Source of the DNA: Streptomyces sp. sk2.1
GTDB lineage: Bacteria; Actinomycetota; Actinomycetes; Streptomycetales; Streptomycetaceae
Assembly: GCF_008120935.1 (NCBI RefSeq)
Contig: NZ_RDBO01000015.1
Coordinates: 1 to 64,000 of the forward strand
Direction of reading: 5' to 3'
DNA length: 64,000 nucleotides
Under the pieces are notes generated by a model. The model was not told where the DNA came from, did not search any database, and saw only the letters and a program-made list of their open reading frames with translations. Below are positions 10,101 to 18,561 of this stretch, piece by piece (position 1 is the stretch's first letter; each line of letters begins with the position of its first letter). The translations under genes and the position numbers were made by a program.

Positions 10101-10182
10101 TCCGGGCGTGCACGGCGGGCCGGATGCGTTCCTTGAGCACCCGCTTCAGGCGTTGCTCGACGAGGCGTTGTCTGCTGTGCAC
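7138..10182 (-). CDS. Alpha-mannosidase, glycoside hydrolase family 38
   Basis: Cytoplasmic GH38 exo-alpha-mannosidase, 1014 residues without a signal peptide, so it would act on imported oligosaccharides. The zinc/substrate motif GHAHIDTAWLWPLRE places His264, His266 and Asp268. LPDTFGYNAAMPQLM carries the catalytic nucleophile aspartate, followed by the middle helical domain and a large beta-rich C-terminal domain. The start is the GTG at 10182, with CGGAG upstream. The gene follows the beta-galactosidase after 111 bases containing repeats and a hairpin, and overlaps the HAD gene by 4 bases. GH38 enzymes usually cut N-glycan or mannan-type alpha linkages, which sets it apart from the galactose-directed neighbours. 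Confidence 0.93.
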   Translation of the reverse strand: MHSRQRLVEQRLKRVLKERIRPAVHARTVPLRVEVWDAPGEPVPVAAGLAAPYRPVRVGHRWGPAWSTSWFRISGRIPEEWAGQRVEAVLDLGFDVTGAGFSTEGLVYRPDGTVLKALNPRNNWIPVADPARGGEEFTHCVEAAANPALCDSHEPTPLGNQPAWITGSGHTGDPLYRLLRADLAVFDTQVWELAQDLDVLGELMHALPESDPRRWQLLRTIERSLDAIDLQDVSGCAPAAREVLRPALAVPAAPSAHRVSAVGHAHIDTAWLWPLRETVRKVARTLSNVTQLMDDHPDFRFAMSQAQQLAWLKDRRPEVYARVQEKARTGQFLPVGSLWVEPDTNITGGEAFARQLIHGKRFYLDEFGVETEEMWLPDTFGYNAAMPQLMKLAGVRWFLTQKISWNTTNKFPHHTFRWEGIDGTRIFSHFPPVDTYNAELTGAELAHAVSNFQDKGAANSSLLPFGYGDGGGGPTREMLARAARLGDLDGSPRVVVERPADFFARAEAEYPDAPVWLGELYLEFHRGTLTSQLRTKQGNRRSEHLLREAELWSATAAVRTDFRYPYEELDRIWKTVLLHQFHDILPGSSIAWVHREAERTYTEVLAELREIVASAQRALAGDGDLTVVFNAAPHTRGDVPALGAAVRTTATEPTVGPVPSGDGFVLDNGLVRIGIDARGLVVSAIDLADGREAVAPGEAANLLQLHQDFPNEYDAWDIDAFYRNTVRDLDDADSVTALAEGVEVVRTFGSSRIRQLLSLREGARRLDIDTDIDWHEREHLLKAAFPLDVRADHSTAEIPFGHVRRPTHTNTSWDAARFEICAHRFLHVGERDRGAALVNDSTYGHDVTRDVRPDGGTTTTVRLSLLRAPRFPDPDADRGTHRLRHGLVLGADIADAVREGYAFNLPERSVTGGEREVPPLVTTGDDGVVIEAVKLADDRSGDIVVRLYEAHGVRARTTLTLSAPWRTATATDLLERPLAGADPIRPGAEEDRSLHLALRPFEIRTLRIGLRGDR

Positions 10183-10198
10183 GGGGCGCTCCGGGGCG

Positions 10199-10273
10199 GG
10201 TGTCGGTACGGGCGGTGGTGTCGGTACGGGGAGGTGGTGTCGGCCGCCCGGGAATGCCGGGCTTCCCGGGCGG
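10199..10273. repeat. Short direct repeats and an 11-bp hairpin between GH35 and GH38 genes
   Basis: GGTGTCGGTACGGG occurs at 10199 and 10217, and its first eight bases recur at 10236. Immediately after, CCGCCCGGGAA (10244-10254) pairs exactly with TTCCCGGGCGG (10263-10273). The hairpin sits within the operon, where it could cause partial termination or protect processed mRNA. Confidence 0.55.
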
Positions 10274-10293
10274 GTGTCGGTCCTGGGCGGATG

Positions 10294-12039
10294 TCAGTCC
10301 TGGTCGGGTCCCAGGCCGGGCCGGTCCCGCAGTTCGACGGTGCGGGTGGTGGTGGCGTGGAGTTCGAGGACGGTGATCTCGTTGCGGCCGGGGCGCAGGA
10401 CCGGCGCGGGTACGTACAGGGTGGTCTGGGGGCCCCGGGACCAGTACCGGCCGAGCGGGAAGCCGTTGATCCAGGCATGGCCCTTGGTCCAGCCGTCCAG
10501 CGCGAGGTAGCCGTCGGCGGGCCGGCCGAGCTCGAAGGAACCGCGGTGGAAGGCCGGGCCGACGAGGGGTCCGGCGGGGGCGACGGCGAGGTCGTCGAGG
10601 CGGTCGAGCGGAAGCGGGCTGCTGCTCCAGCCGGCGGGTTCCTCGTCGTTGACGGTGACCCGGCCGAGCAGGCCCTTGCGGTCGTGGATGCCGGGTCCGT
10701 AGTTGACCCGGCCCTGGTTCTCCACCAGGACCGCGAGCCGGGCGCCGCTCCTGGGTGCGACGAACGCGAGGGCGTGCTCGTGGTTCTCCCGTTCCAGTAC
10801 GCCGACGGGCTGCCCGTCGACGAAGACCTGGGCCCGGTCGCGGACCTCGTCCACCCGCAGCACGGCCGGTCCGGCGGTCGGCAGCTCCGTCTCGTACAGC
10901 ACGAAGCCGAAGGACTGGCCGAGTTCCTCCATGGTCTGCGGGCGGTCGGCGAGGACCGGCCGCCCGAACAGGTGGGTCCGGTCGAACAGGGCGGCGGACG
11001 CGTCGAGTTCGACGACGGTCGGGGCAAGCTTCGGGCCGGGTGCCGGGATCGGCTCGTCCGGGACGGGTGCGTACCGGGCGATGGTCTCGCGGAACGCCTC
11101 GTACTTGGGGGTCGGGTCGCCGGCCTCGTCGAGGAGTGCGTCGTAGTCGTAGGAGGTGGCGGTGGGGCGGTAGGTTCCCTTGTCGTTGGCCCCGTTGGTG
11201 AGGCCGAAGTTGGTGCCGCCGTGGAACATGTAGATGTTGACGGAGGCGCCGGTGGCGAGCAGGCGGTCCAGGTCGGCCGCCGCGTCCGCGGCGTCGCGGG
11301 TGGTGTGGATTCCGCCCCAGCGGTCGAACCAGCCGATCCAGAATTCGGAGCACATCCGCGGCCCGGCCGGCTGGAGCCGGCGCAGCCGGTCGAGGCCCTC
11401 CTCGACGCGGCTGCCGAAGTTCACGGTGCGCAGTACGCCGTCCAGGCCGCCGCGGGCGAGGTCGGCCGGCTGGTCGCAGGTGAAGAGCGGGACGTCGACT
11501 CCGTGGGCGCGCAGCAGGCCGGCGAGGTCCGCGAGGTAGCCGGTGTCGTTGCCGTAGGCCCCGTACTCGTTCTCCAGTTGTACCGCGATGACCGGCCCGT
11601 CGGCGCTGGACAGGTACGGCTTCAGTGGGGGAAGGAGCGCGGCGAGATAGCCGTCGACGGCTTCCAGGAAGCGCGGGTCGCGGCTGCGCAGTTCGATGCC
11701 GTCCTGGGCGAGCAGCCACGGGGGCAGGCCGCCGCCCTCCCATTCGGCGCAGATGTAGGGGCCCGGGCGGAGGAGGACGTGCAGGTCCTCCGCGGCGGCG
11801 AGGTCGAGGAAGCGGGGCAGGTCGAGACCTCCGTCCAGCCGGAATTCACCGGGCCGGGGGGCGTGGAGGTTCCAGGGGACGTAGGTCTCGACCGTGTTGA
11901 GTCCCAGCAGGCGTGCCTTCCGGAGCCGGTCGGCCCATTGTTCCGGGTGGACACGGAAGTAGTGCAGTCCGCCCGAGATGATGCGGAACGGCCGGTCGTC
12001 GAGGCGGAATCCGTCCTCGGCGATCTCCAGTCGGGGCAT
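10294..12039 (-). CDS. Beta-galactosidase, glycoside hydrolase family 35
   Basis: GH35 exo-beta-galactosidase, 581 residues. The N-terminal TIM barrel starts with the family signature GGLHYFRVHPEQWADRL and YVPWNLHAPRPGEF. The acid/base is Glu158 in QLENEYGAYG and the nucleophile is Glu232 in MCSEFWIGWFDRWGG. The C-terminal half is jelly-roll, ending with TKGHAWINGFPLGRYW. There is no signal peptide, so it acts inside the cell on imported galactosides. The ATG at 12039 is preceded by AGGAGC. It lies 33 bases downstream of the GH5 gene in the same operon. Confidence 0.94.
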   Translation of the reverse strand: MPRLEIAEDGFRLDDRPFRIISGGLHYFRVHPEQWADRLRKARLLGLNTVETYVPWNLHAPRPGEFRLDGGLDLPRFLDLAAAEDLHVLLRPGPYICAEWEGGGLPPWLLAQDGIELRSRDPRFLEAVDGYLAALLPPLKPYLSSADGPVIAVQLENEYGAYGNDTGYLADLAGLLRAHGVDVPLFTCDQPADLARGGLDGVLRTVNFGSRVEEGLDRLRRLQPAGPRMCSEFWIGWFDRWGGIHTTRDAADAAADLDRLLATGASVNIYMFHGGTNFGLTNGANDKGTYRPTATSYDYDALLDEAGDPTPKYEAFRETIARYAPVPDEPIPAPGPKLAPTVVELDASAALFDRTHLFGRPVLADRPQTMEELGQSFGFVLYETELPTAGPAVLRVDEVRDRAQVFVDGQPVGVLERENHEHALAFVAPRSGARLAVLVENQGRVNYGPGIHDRKGLLGRVTVNDEEPAGWSSSPLPLDRLDDLAVAPAGPLVGPAFHRGSFELGRPADGYLALDGWTKGHAWINGFPLGRYWSRGPQTTLYVPAPVLRPGRNEITVLELHATTTRTVELRDRPGLGPDQD

Positions 12040-12072
12040 GCCAAGTGCTCCTAGGTGTGGATGGGGAAGTGA

Positions 12073-14013
12073 TCAGACGAGCGGGCGGCAGAGCAGGGAG
12101 TCGGGGACTCCGCCGTGGTTCCACTTCCAGGTGAAGGCGACGCCGGCGAGGTACTCGTCGTCGGCGCACTGGCCCTTGTAGTGGCCGGGTGCCCAGTCGC
12201 TGGCGTTCGAGCCGCCGGTGGCGGGCCGGTTGTCGCCGCGGTCGAACCAGAGCACGCGGCCGGAGGTGGGCAGGGAGGCTGCCGCGGGGGCGCAGAGGAG
12301 GGCGGCCATCGCGTTGCTCCGCACGCTGTAGCCGACGGCGAAGGTGCGGTCGGGGCACTGGAGCTTGTTGTAGCCGCTCGCCCAGTCTCCCCCGGTGACG
12401 TACCGTTCGTCGGTGACGACGGTCCAGTCCCCGCTTCCCTTCGCCGGTTGACCGGCGTCGGTGCACAGGCCGCGGCTGTCGCTGCGGCCGAGGCCGACCA
12501 GGCGCTGGGTGTCGGGGCAGTTGCCCTTGCGGTTTCCGGGCGACCATTCGGGCTTCGCCAGCATGGTGGTGGAGACGTTGTAGTCGGAGTGGTCCAGGTT
12601 GAGCATGTTCCAGCGCGGGGCCGGGGCGATCCTGCCGGTCCTGCCGGGGGTGTTGACGAGCTTGTTCCAGTCGGTGACGCGCCAGTCGCCGGCGTCCATG
12701 ACACCGAGCCGGGTGCCGTCCGCGCTGTAGTTGACCATGGCCCAGTTGTCCTGCGGTGTGCCGTTCGCGTCGGTCCAGCCGACCAGGGGCCAGATGGCGA
12801 AGTCGGTGTCGTTCTTCACCAGGATGTCGGTGAAGTTGGCGAACCAGGCGCGTTCCGCGGCGTCGGTGTCGCCGCGGCCGGCGGCGCCGAACTCACTGAT
12901 CCACACGGGTGCGGTGAAGTGCTGGCCGGACCGGGTGACGAACAGGGCCTGGTCGTCGATGACCTGGGCGAGCTGTGCGGGGGTGAGTTCCTCGTAACGC
13001 GGGTCGTGCGTCTCGCCCGTGCCGGTGGCACCGGTGTGGTTCGGGCCGGTGTAGCCGTAGAAGTGGGCCGCGTAGACGAGTTTGTCGGAGCGGATCAGGG
13101 TGTTGGACAGGGTGGCGACCGGGGTGAGTGTCGGGCGGCCGTGGGGGGTCAGGTCGGTCGGTATGCCCTGCCAGTTGATGCCCTCCATGATGACGAGCAT
13201 GTCCGGGTTGGCCTGCAGGATCTCGTTGCCCGCTTCTTCCAGGGCCTTGTTGAGGTCGTGGTCGTCGCCCCAGCCCCAGTTGGCGTCGTTCCAGGTGTCG
13301 CGGCGGACCTCGTTGCGCAGGTCGGCCCCGACGACCCGCTTGTCGGCCCGGTAGCGCTTCGTCAGGAACACCCAGTCGTCGATCCACTGCCGGGTCGACT
13401 GGCCGCTGTTCCAGCGCTCGTTGCCGTCCAGGCCGCAGCAGAAGCGGTAGCTGGTGGTGTGGTTGTTGAGGATGACGGCGAAGCCGTCCGCGGTCAGGGC
13501 TGCGACGACGGCGTCGAGCACCTGCAACGGGGTCTTGCCCTTGAGCTGCGGGTTGGCGGTGACGGCCGAGTCCGGGACGGTGCTCGTGTCGTGGATGAGC
13601 GCGTTGGCGAACGGCAGCCGGATGCTGTTCAGGCCCAGGGCGTGGAAGTCGGCCAGGATCTGGGACATCGGCTTCCGGTCCAGTCCGAGCGGGATGTTGT
13701 TCGACATCTGCCTCGCCTGGTGGTTGGCGACGTCGCCGACGTCGCCGCTGCCCTGCCAGGTGCCCTGGGCGCCGGCCCAGTTCCCGGACTTGAGCTTGAA
13801 GCGGTCGCCGTCGGCGTCGACGACGTACCGGTCCCGGGTGGACAGCGGGGCGGTCCACGAGTCGGCGAGCTGCGCGCCGGTGAGGGCCGGGGGCGGTGAT
13901 GCCGTCCCCGGGTCCGCCGCGCTGGCGGTGGGGACGAGGGTGCAGAGGAGGAGCGCGGACGACGTGGCGAGGGCCGCGGTCGCGCGTCGGAGCAGGGTGA
14001 TGCGAGGGGTCAC
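12073..14013 (-). CDS. Secreted GH5-type endoglycanase with triple cysteine-repeat tail
   Basis: Extracellular endo-acting glycosidase, 646 residues. Residues 1-33 are a Sec signal ending in ASA. The catalytic domain (about 60-460) has the clan-A pattern: NSIRLPF near 129, acid/base Glu235 in DLRNEVRRD, and nucleophile Glu374 in WISEFGAAGRGD. The C-terminus (489-646) is three tandem units sharing W-x-x-G-x-x-K-x-x-C, then C or L-C about 20-30 residues on, beginning at 489, 543 and 606. I do not know a name for this repeat. It may bind carbohydrate. The GTG at 14013 follows AAGGAG. The polymer attacked (galactan, mannan or beta-glucan) is not certain. The neighbours favour a galactose- or mannose-containing polymer. 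Confidence 0.85.
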   Translation of the reverse strand: MTPRITLLRRATAALATSSALLLCTLVPTASAADPGTASPPPALTGAQLADSWTAPLSTRDRYVVDADGDRFKLKSGNWAGAQGTWQGSGDVGDVANHQARQMSNNIPLGLDRKPMSQILADFHALGLNSIRLPFANALIHDTSTVPDSAVTANPQLKGKTPLQVLDAVVAALTADGFAVILNNHTTSYRFCCGLDGNERWNSGQSTRQWIDDWVFLTKRYRADKRVVGADLRNEVRRDTWNDANWGWGDDHDLNKALEEAGNEILQANPDMLVIMEGINWQGIPTDLTPHGRPTLTPVATLSNTLIRSDKLVYAAHFYGYTGPNHTGATGTGETHDPRYEELTPAQLAQVIDDQALFVTRSGQHFTAPVWISEFGAAGRGDTDAAERAWFANFTDILVKNDTDFAIWPLVGWTDANGTPQDNWAMVNYSADGTRLGVMDAGDWRVTDWNKLVNTPGRTGRIAPAPRWNMLNLDHSDYNVSTTMLAKPEWSPGNRKGNCPDTQRLVGLGRSDSRGLCTDAGQPAKGSGDWTVVTDERYVTGGDWASGYNKLQCPDRTFAVGYSVRSNAMAALLCAPAAASLPTSGRVLWFDRGDNRPATGGSNASDWAPGHYKGQCADDEYLAGVAFTWKWNHGGVPDSLLCRPLV

Positions 14014-14078
14014 GGGAAGCTCCTTGCGGGAAGGTGACGTGTGCCTGCCTTGTGCGTGGTGCGGGACAGTGCGGTGGG

Positions 14079-14927
14079 TCAGCCCTTGAGGCCGCTGGTG
14101 GCGATGCCTTCGACGATGTACCGCTGGGCGACGAGGAACATGACCACCAGGGGTGTGATGGTGACGACGGCGCCGGCGAACAGGCCGGGGAGGTTGATGG
14201 TCTGGGAGGTGAGGAAGGTGGACAGCGCGATCTGCGCGGTCCAGGCGGACGGGTCCTGGCCGATGACCAGTGGCCACAGGAAGGCGTTCCAGCTGTCGAT
14301 GAAGGACAGCGCCCCGAGCGAGGCCAGCATCGCTCCGGAACTCGGCAGCGCGATCCGGCGGTACAGGCCGAGCCAGCCGAGTCCGTCGAGCCGTCCGGCG
14401 TCCTCGGTCTCGCTCGGGAACTGCAGGTAGAAGTTGCGGAACAGCAGGATCGCGAACGGGTTGAACAGGCCGGGCACGATGATGCCCCACAGCGTGTTGA
14501 CGCCCCCCATGGAGCCGACGACGACGAAGGTCGGTACGAAGGTGACCGAGCCGGGGATCATCAGCGTGGCCACGATCAGGGCGAGCAGCACACCGCGTCC
14601 GGGGACCGGGATCCTCGCGAGGGCGTAACCGGCGGCCGAGGCGAGGAGCGTGGAGACCGGTGCGGTGACGGCGGCGATCAGCAGGGAGTTCCCGAGGGCC
14701 GGGCCCATGGAGACGGCCGGGTCGTCGAACAGGGCGGTGAAGTTCTCGAAGTGCATCGTCGAGGGCCACCATGTCCACTCCGGCGCCGTCAGGCCCTGGG
14801 AGTCCATGAGGGAGTTGCGGAGCATCAGGTAGAAGGGCGCCAGGAAGGCCGCGGTGAGGAGGCCGACGAGGAGGCCGCGGGCGAGGGTGCGAGCGGCTCG
14901 GAACAGTCCGGGCAAGGTGGTGGTCAT
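14079..14927 (-). CDS. Sugar ABC transporter permease (MalG type)
   Basis: Inner-membrane permease of a CUT1 carbohydrate importer, 282 residues with about six hydrophobic helices. The cytoplasmic EAA loop is visible as EDAGRLDGLGWLGLYRRIALP, split here as the conserved coupling loop to the ATPase. The ATG at 14927 is used, and its ribosome site lies at the end of the upstream permease gene 7 bases away. No ATPase is encoded in the operon. In Streptomyces such importers usually share the MsiK ATPase encoded elsewhere. Confidence 0.93.
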   Translation of the reverse strand: MTTTLPGLFRAARTLARGLLVGLLTAAFLAPFYLMLRNSLMDSQGLTAPEWTWWPSTMHFENFTALFDDPAVSMGPALGNSLLIAAVTAPVSTLLASAAGYALARIPVPGRGVLLALIVATLMIPGSVTFVPTFVVVGSMGGVNTLWGIIVPGLFNPFAILLFRNFYLQFPSETEDAGRLDGLGWLGLYRRIALPSSGAMLASLGALSFIDSWNAFLWPLVIGQDPSAWTAQIALSTFLTSQTINLPGLFAGAVVTITPLVVMFLVAQRYIVEGIATSGLKG

Positions 14928-14934
14928 GCGTTTC

Positions 14935-15933
14935 TCACTCCCCGCTCCTGCCGAATCCGGTGAGCCGCCCCTGGAGCAGGGTCACCCCGACGATGAGGGC
15001 GGTCAGCAGGAAGGCTCCGGCGGAGCCGAGACCGTAGTTCTGGCTCCCCATGGCGGTGTTGTAGAGGTGGACCAGCGGGGTCTGTACGGGGGCGGCGCCG
15101 GTGCCGGAGAGTCCGCTGTTGAACAGGTTGTAGAACTCGTCGAAGGCCTGGAAGGCGGCGATGAACAGCAGCAGCAGTACGGCGACGGCGGTGTTGCGCA
15201 GCATGGGCAGGGTGATCCCGGTCAGCAGTCGTCGGCCCGCGGCGCCGTCGAGTGCGGCGGCCTCGTAGAGCTCCTTGGGGATGGCCTGGAGTCCGGCGAG
15301 GAAGAGCACCATGTAGAAGCCGACCTGGAGCCACAGGCGCAGTGTGACGAGGACGATCCAGTACAGCGGTGGTGAGGTGGACTGGATCCAGGCAGCCGGC
15401 TCCGCGCCGAACCAGCCCCCGATCATGTTGGCGATGCCGGTCGGCAGGCCGTTGAACAGGCACATCTTCCACAACAGTGAGGCTGCGACGTACGAGACGG
15501 CCGCCGGTATGAGGAAGGTGGTGCGGAACAGGGCCCGGCCGCGCCGGACGCGGTGCACCAGCAGGGCGAGTCCGAAGGACACGGCGAAGGTGACGGGCAC
15601 GATGAAGGCGGTGAACAGCAGGATCTGGAGCAGTGAGTCGCGGAAGGCCTGGTCGGCCAGGAGTGTTCGGTAGTTGTCGAGCCCGACCCAGTTGCCGAGG
15701 GAGATGGTGCCGCGCGCGTCGCTGAGGCTGAGCAGGAAGCTCCAGCCGATCGCGACGTACTTGAAGACGCCGAGTCCGATCAGTGTCGGCGCGGTGAGCA
15801 GTATGAACGCGATCCAGCCGGACCGGCCGACGCGGGGCCGGGCGACACGGGGCCGGGCGGCGCCCCGCCGTGGGACTTCGGCGGGGCGCCCGGCGTGCTC
15901 GGGCGCGGGTGGGATGTCGGTCGCCGGATTCAT
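14935..15933 (-). CDS. Sugar ABC transporter permease (MalF type)
   Basis: Partner permease of the CUT1 importer, 332 residues. An Arg/Pro-rich N-terminus precedes six helices starting at GWIAFILLTAPTLIGLG. The EAA loop reads YEAAALDGAAGRRLLTGITLP. The ATG at 15933 overlaps the stop of the binding-protein gene by 4 bases, indicating coupled translation. A longer in-frame extension upstream is only a shadow of the binding-protein gene. Confidence 0.93.
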   Translation of the reverse strand: MNPATDIPPAPEHAGRPAEVPRRGAARPRVARPRVGRSGWIAFILLTAPTLIGLGVFKYVAIGWSFLLSLSDARGTISLGNWVGLDNYRTLLADQAFRDSLLQILLFTAFIVPVTFAVSFGLALLVHRVRRGRALFRTTFLIPAAVSYVAASLLWKMCLFNGLPTGIANMIGGWFGAEPAAWIQSTSPPLYWIVLVTLRLWLQVGFYMVLFLAGLQAIPKELYEAAALDGAAGRRLLTGITLPMLRNTAVAVLLLLFIAAFQAFDEFYNLFNSGLSGTGAAPVQTPLVHLYNTAMGSQNYGLGSAGAFLLTALIVGVTLLQGRLTGFGRSGE

Positions 15934-17213
15934 CGGCCGAGCTGCTTGTCGATCTCGCCCTGGGCCTTCTTCACCGCGCCGGCGAGCAGGGCGGCCGGGT
16001 CGCCCTGGCCGCCGACGATCTTCGCCGCGGCCGCGCTGAACACACTGCTGACCGCCGTGTCCCAGGTGCCCGGGTTGCTCTTCCCGTACTTCGCGGCCAG
16101 TTCCACGGTCTCCTTGGCGGGGCCGGTGGACAGCTTCTTCGCGGTCGCCGCGGCGGACTTGCGGGGCGGGACGTGGAGTCCGTAGCTCTCGGCGAAGTCC
16201 TTCTGGAGATCGGACTGCTGGATCCACAGCCACTGGACGAACTTCTTCGCCGCGGCCACGTTCCGGCCCTTGGCGTTGACGCAACCGGTCCAGCCGCCGA
16301 CCCGCACGACGGGGGTGCCGCCGGACTTGAAGGCGGGCCACGGCAGGACGCCGAAGTCGTCGCCGAGCGCGGACTGGACGGCCGGCATCGCCCACAGGCC
16401 GCACCACTGCATCGGCACGACCCCCTGGGCGAAGGCGGAGGGGTCCCACCAGTCGGTGGTGAAGCCGAGCAGCAACGACTTGTCGTCGTGCAGGCGCTTC
16501 AGGGCGGTGATCGCCTCCAGCGCCCGGTCCGATCCGAACGCCACCTTGCCGTCGGGGGTCACGAGGTCGCCGCCGTTGGACCAGACGGCGTTGCTCGGGG
16601 AGTCGCCGATGCCGTCGTTGCCCATGAAGAGGCCCTTGTTCTTCTTCGTGGTCAGTTCCTTCGCCGCGGCGGCGAGTGCGTCGAAGGTGGTGGGCGGGGT
16701 GATCCCGGCCTTGGACAGGACGCTCTTGCGGTAGTAGAGCATGATGACGTCGTCGATCATCTTGACGCCGTAGGGCTTGCCCTCGACGGTGACCGAGTCG
16801 AGGGCGTTGGTGTTGAAGTCGCTCCTGGCGCTGCCGTAGACGTCGTCGAGGGCGGCGATCTGGCCGCCGCGGGCGAACCGCTCGCTGAAGTCGCCCGTCT
16901 CGAAGACGTCGGGGGCCGCGTCGGTCAGGAGGGTGGCGTTGAGCTTGCCCGCGTAGTCGCCGGGGACCCAGGTCACCTTCACGGCGATATCGGGGTTTGC
17001 CCTGGTGAACGCCTTGGCGTAGCGGAGCACCGCCTGTTGGGTTCCGGCCTCGCCGTAGGCGTGGTACCAGACGTTGAGGGTGGTGCCGGCGCCGGAGGAG
17101 GAGCCGCTGGTGGGGTCGGTGCTGCAGGCGGTCGTGAGGACCGTTCCTGCGGCGACGAGCAGCGATCCGGTGAGGAATCCCCGTCGGCTAAGCTCGGATG
17201 TGCGTATGCTCAT
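15930..17213 (-). CDS. Extracellular sugar-binding lipoprotein of the CUT1 importer
   Basis: Solute-binding protein family 1, 427 residues, which captures an oligosaccharide outside the membrane. The N-terminus combines a Tat-like SRRGFLTG motif with a lipobox LTTAC, so the mature protein is lipid-anchored. Typical family blocks are LNVWYHAYGEAG, VTWVPGDYAGKL and GDDFGVLPWP. The ATG at 17213 is preceded by AAGGAC. It is the first transport gene after the ROK regulator and is coupled to the two permeases. Confidence 0.93.
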   Translation of the reverse strand: MSIRTSELSRRGFLTGSLLVAAGTVLTTACSTDPTSGSSSGAGTTLNVWYHAYGEAGTQQAVLRYAKAFTRANPDIAVKVTWVPGDYAGKLNATLLTDAAPDVFETGDFSERFARGGQIAALDDVYGSARSDFNTNALDSVTVEGKPYGVKMIDDVIMLYYRKSVLSKAGITPPTTFDALAAAAKELTTKKNKGLFMGNDGIGDSPSNAVWSNGGDLVTPDGKVAFGSDRALEAITALKRLHDDKSLLLGFTTDWWDPSAFAQGVVPMQWCGLWAMPAVQSALGDDFGVLPWPAFKSGGTPVVRVGGWTGCVNAKGRNVAAAKKFVQWLWIQQSDLQKDFAESYGLHVPPRKSAAATAKKLSTGPAKETVELAAKYGKSNPGTWDTAVSSVFSAAAAKIVGGQGDPAALLAGAVKKAQGEIDKQLGR

Positions 17214-17354
17214 GTCGCGTGTCCTTCTGCGAGGGTGTGTGCGGGGCAGATGTGTTCCCTGGCCGACGCCCTCGTCATTGCTTGCAGGCGGAGGAGGGCG
17301 GCGGTCGGGGAGTCGTGTGCGGCGGCTGCGCGGGGCGGCGAGCCGCCCCGTCGG

Positions 17355-18545
17355 TCAGCCGGCGCCGATTGCGGAGGTGGCCGCGGGCTGGGGGAAGAGT
17401 GCCTGGATGGCCACGGCGGCTCCCCCGCGGGCCCACTCCTCCCAGGGCAGCGGGCGCAGCGACAGCGGGCACCGGGACGCCGCTCCGAAGGCGTGTGTGC
17501 TGTAGGCCTCCTGGATGTGGCGGCTGAACAGATCGTATGCGTCGACTCCTTCGCCGCTGACGACGACCCGCTCCGGACCCACGAGGTTGACCAGTGCGGC
17601 GATGCCGACGCCGATGGCCCGTCCGGCCCTGGCGAAGGCGTCCCGGGCTTCGGGGTGGCCCTCGCGGGCCATCTCGACGACCTCGTGGAACGTGAGGCGC
17701 GGATTCGCGGCGGCCCGGCGGACCGCGGCGAGGATGGCGTCGGTCGAGCCGATCGCCTCGACGCAGCCGCGCGCACCGCAGCGGCAGCGCGGTCCGGCCG
17801 GGTCGACACAGATGTGTCCGACCTCGCCCGCGACGCCGTGGGCCCCGCGCAGCAGATGCCCGTTGACGACGAGGGCGGAACCGATGCCCGATCCGATGGT
17901 GACCAGGGCGAAGTAGCCGGTTCCGATGCCTTCGCCGAACCAGTGCTCCGCGACGGTCAGGGCCCTGACGTCGTTCTCGACGGTGACCCTCAGGCCGGTG
18001 GCGGCGGCGAGCAGTTCGGCCAGTGGCACGTCCTTCCAGCCGAGAAGACCGGAGTGGCGAAGCCGCCCGCTGTCGCGGTCCACGTCGCCGTTCACCGCGA
18101 CACCGAGGTGGCGCGTGCGGTCCCGGAACGCGGGCTCGACGTCGAGGAGTTCGTCGACGAGCTCCGCGACCAGGACGGCGACGTCCTCCGGCGCGCAGGT
18201 GCCGAGGGGCCGGACCGCCGTGGCCCGGATGCCGGCCCGCAGGTCGCAGACGGCGCCGAAGAGCTCGTCGGAACTGATCTTCAGTCCGATGAAGTACTCC
18301 CGGTCGGGAGCGACCGAGAGCGGGTAGACCGGCCGGCCCGCACCGGGTGCGGTGCGCTCCGGCGGCAGTTCGTACAGGTAGCCGTCGTCGATGAGAGGTC
18401 GGGCCGCCTTGGTGACGGCCGTCGATGAGAGCCCCGTTCGCCGGGCCAGTTCCACTCTGCTGAGCGGCCCTTCCGCAAGGAGCAGCGCGAGGACCGCGGT
18501 CTCGGCGGGAGCACTGACCAGAGGCTGGGAGTGATGTCGAAACAC
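17355..18545 (-). CDS. ROK-family transcriptional repressor
   Basis: Sugar-responsive repressor of the ROK family. An N-terminal winged helix (LSRVELARRTGLSSTAVTKAARPLIDDG, split over about residues 25-52) precedes a sugar-kinase-like domain. That domain has VTIGSGIGSALVVNG, the zinc-binding cluster CRCGARGCVEAIGS and GVGIAALVNLVGPERVVVSG. The GTG at 18545 gives 396 residues, the usual size, but no good ribosome site is visible there. Translation might be leaderless or start elsewhere. The frame stays open much further upstream without coding character. It is divergent from the alpha-galactosidase and upstream of the transporter operon, so it probably represses both in response to a sugar from the locus. 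Confidence 0.88.
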   Translation of the reverse strand: MFRHHSQPLVSAPAETAVLALLLAEGPLSRVELARRTGLSSTAVTKAARPLIDDGYLYELPPERTAPGAGRPVYPLSVAPDREYFIGLKISSDELFGAVCDLRAGIRATAVRPLGTCAPEDVAVLVAELVDELLDVEPAFRDRTRHLGVAVNGDVDRDSGRLRHSGLLGWKDVPLAELLAAATGLRVTVENDVRALTVAEHWFGEGIGTGYFALVTIGSGIGSALVVNGHLLRGAHGVAGEVGHICVDPAGPRCRCGARGCVEAIGSTDAILAAVRRAAANPRLTFHEVVEMAREGHPEARDAFARAGRAIGVGIAALVNLVGPERVVVSGEGVDAYDLFSRHIQEAYSTHAFGAASRCPLSLRPLPWEEWARGGAAVAIQALFPQPAATSAIGAG

Positions 18546-18561
18546 GGAGGCAATGTAGAGC

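Noticed and set aside
10199..10273. CRISPR-like array from the spaced GGTGTCGG repeats
   Set aside because: The repeat unit is only 8-14 bases with 4-5 base gaps. There are no spacers and no cas genes.
8065..12054. A 1329-codon plus-strand open frame across the GH38 and GH35 genes
   Set aside because: Pure antisense shadow of two glycosidase genes with intact catalytic motifs. No recognisable protein.
15870..18428. An 852-codon plus-strand frame across the binding-protein and ROK genes, and a similar long one at 18978-21737 on the minus strand
   Set aside because: Both are antisense to firmly identified genes and show only compositional bias.
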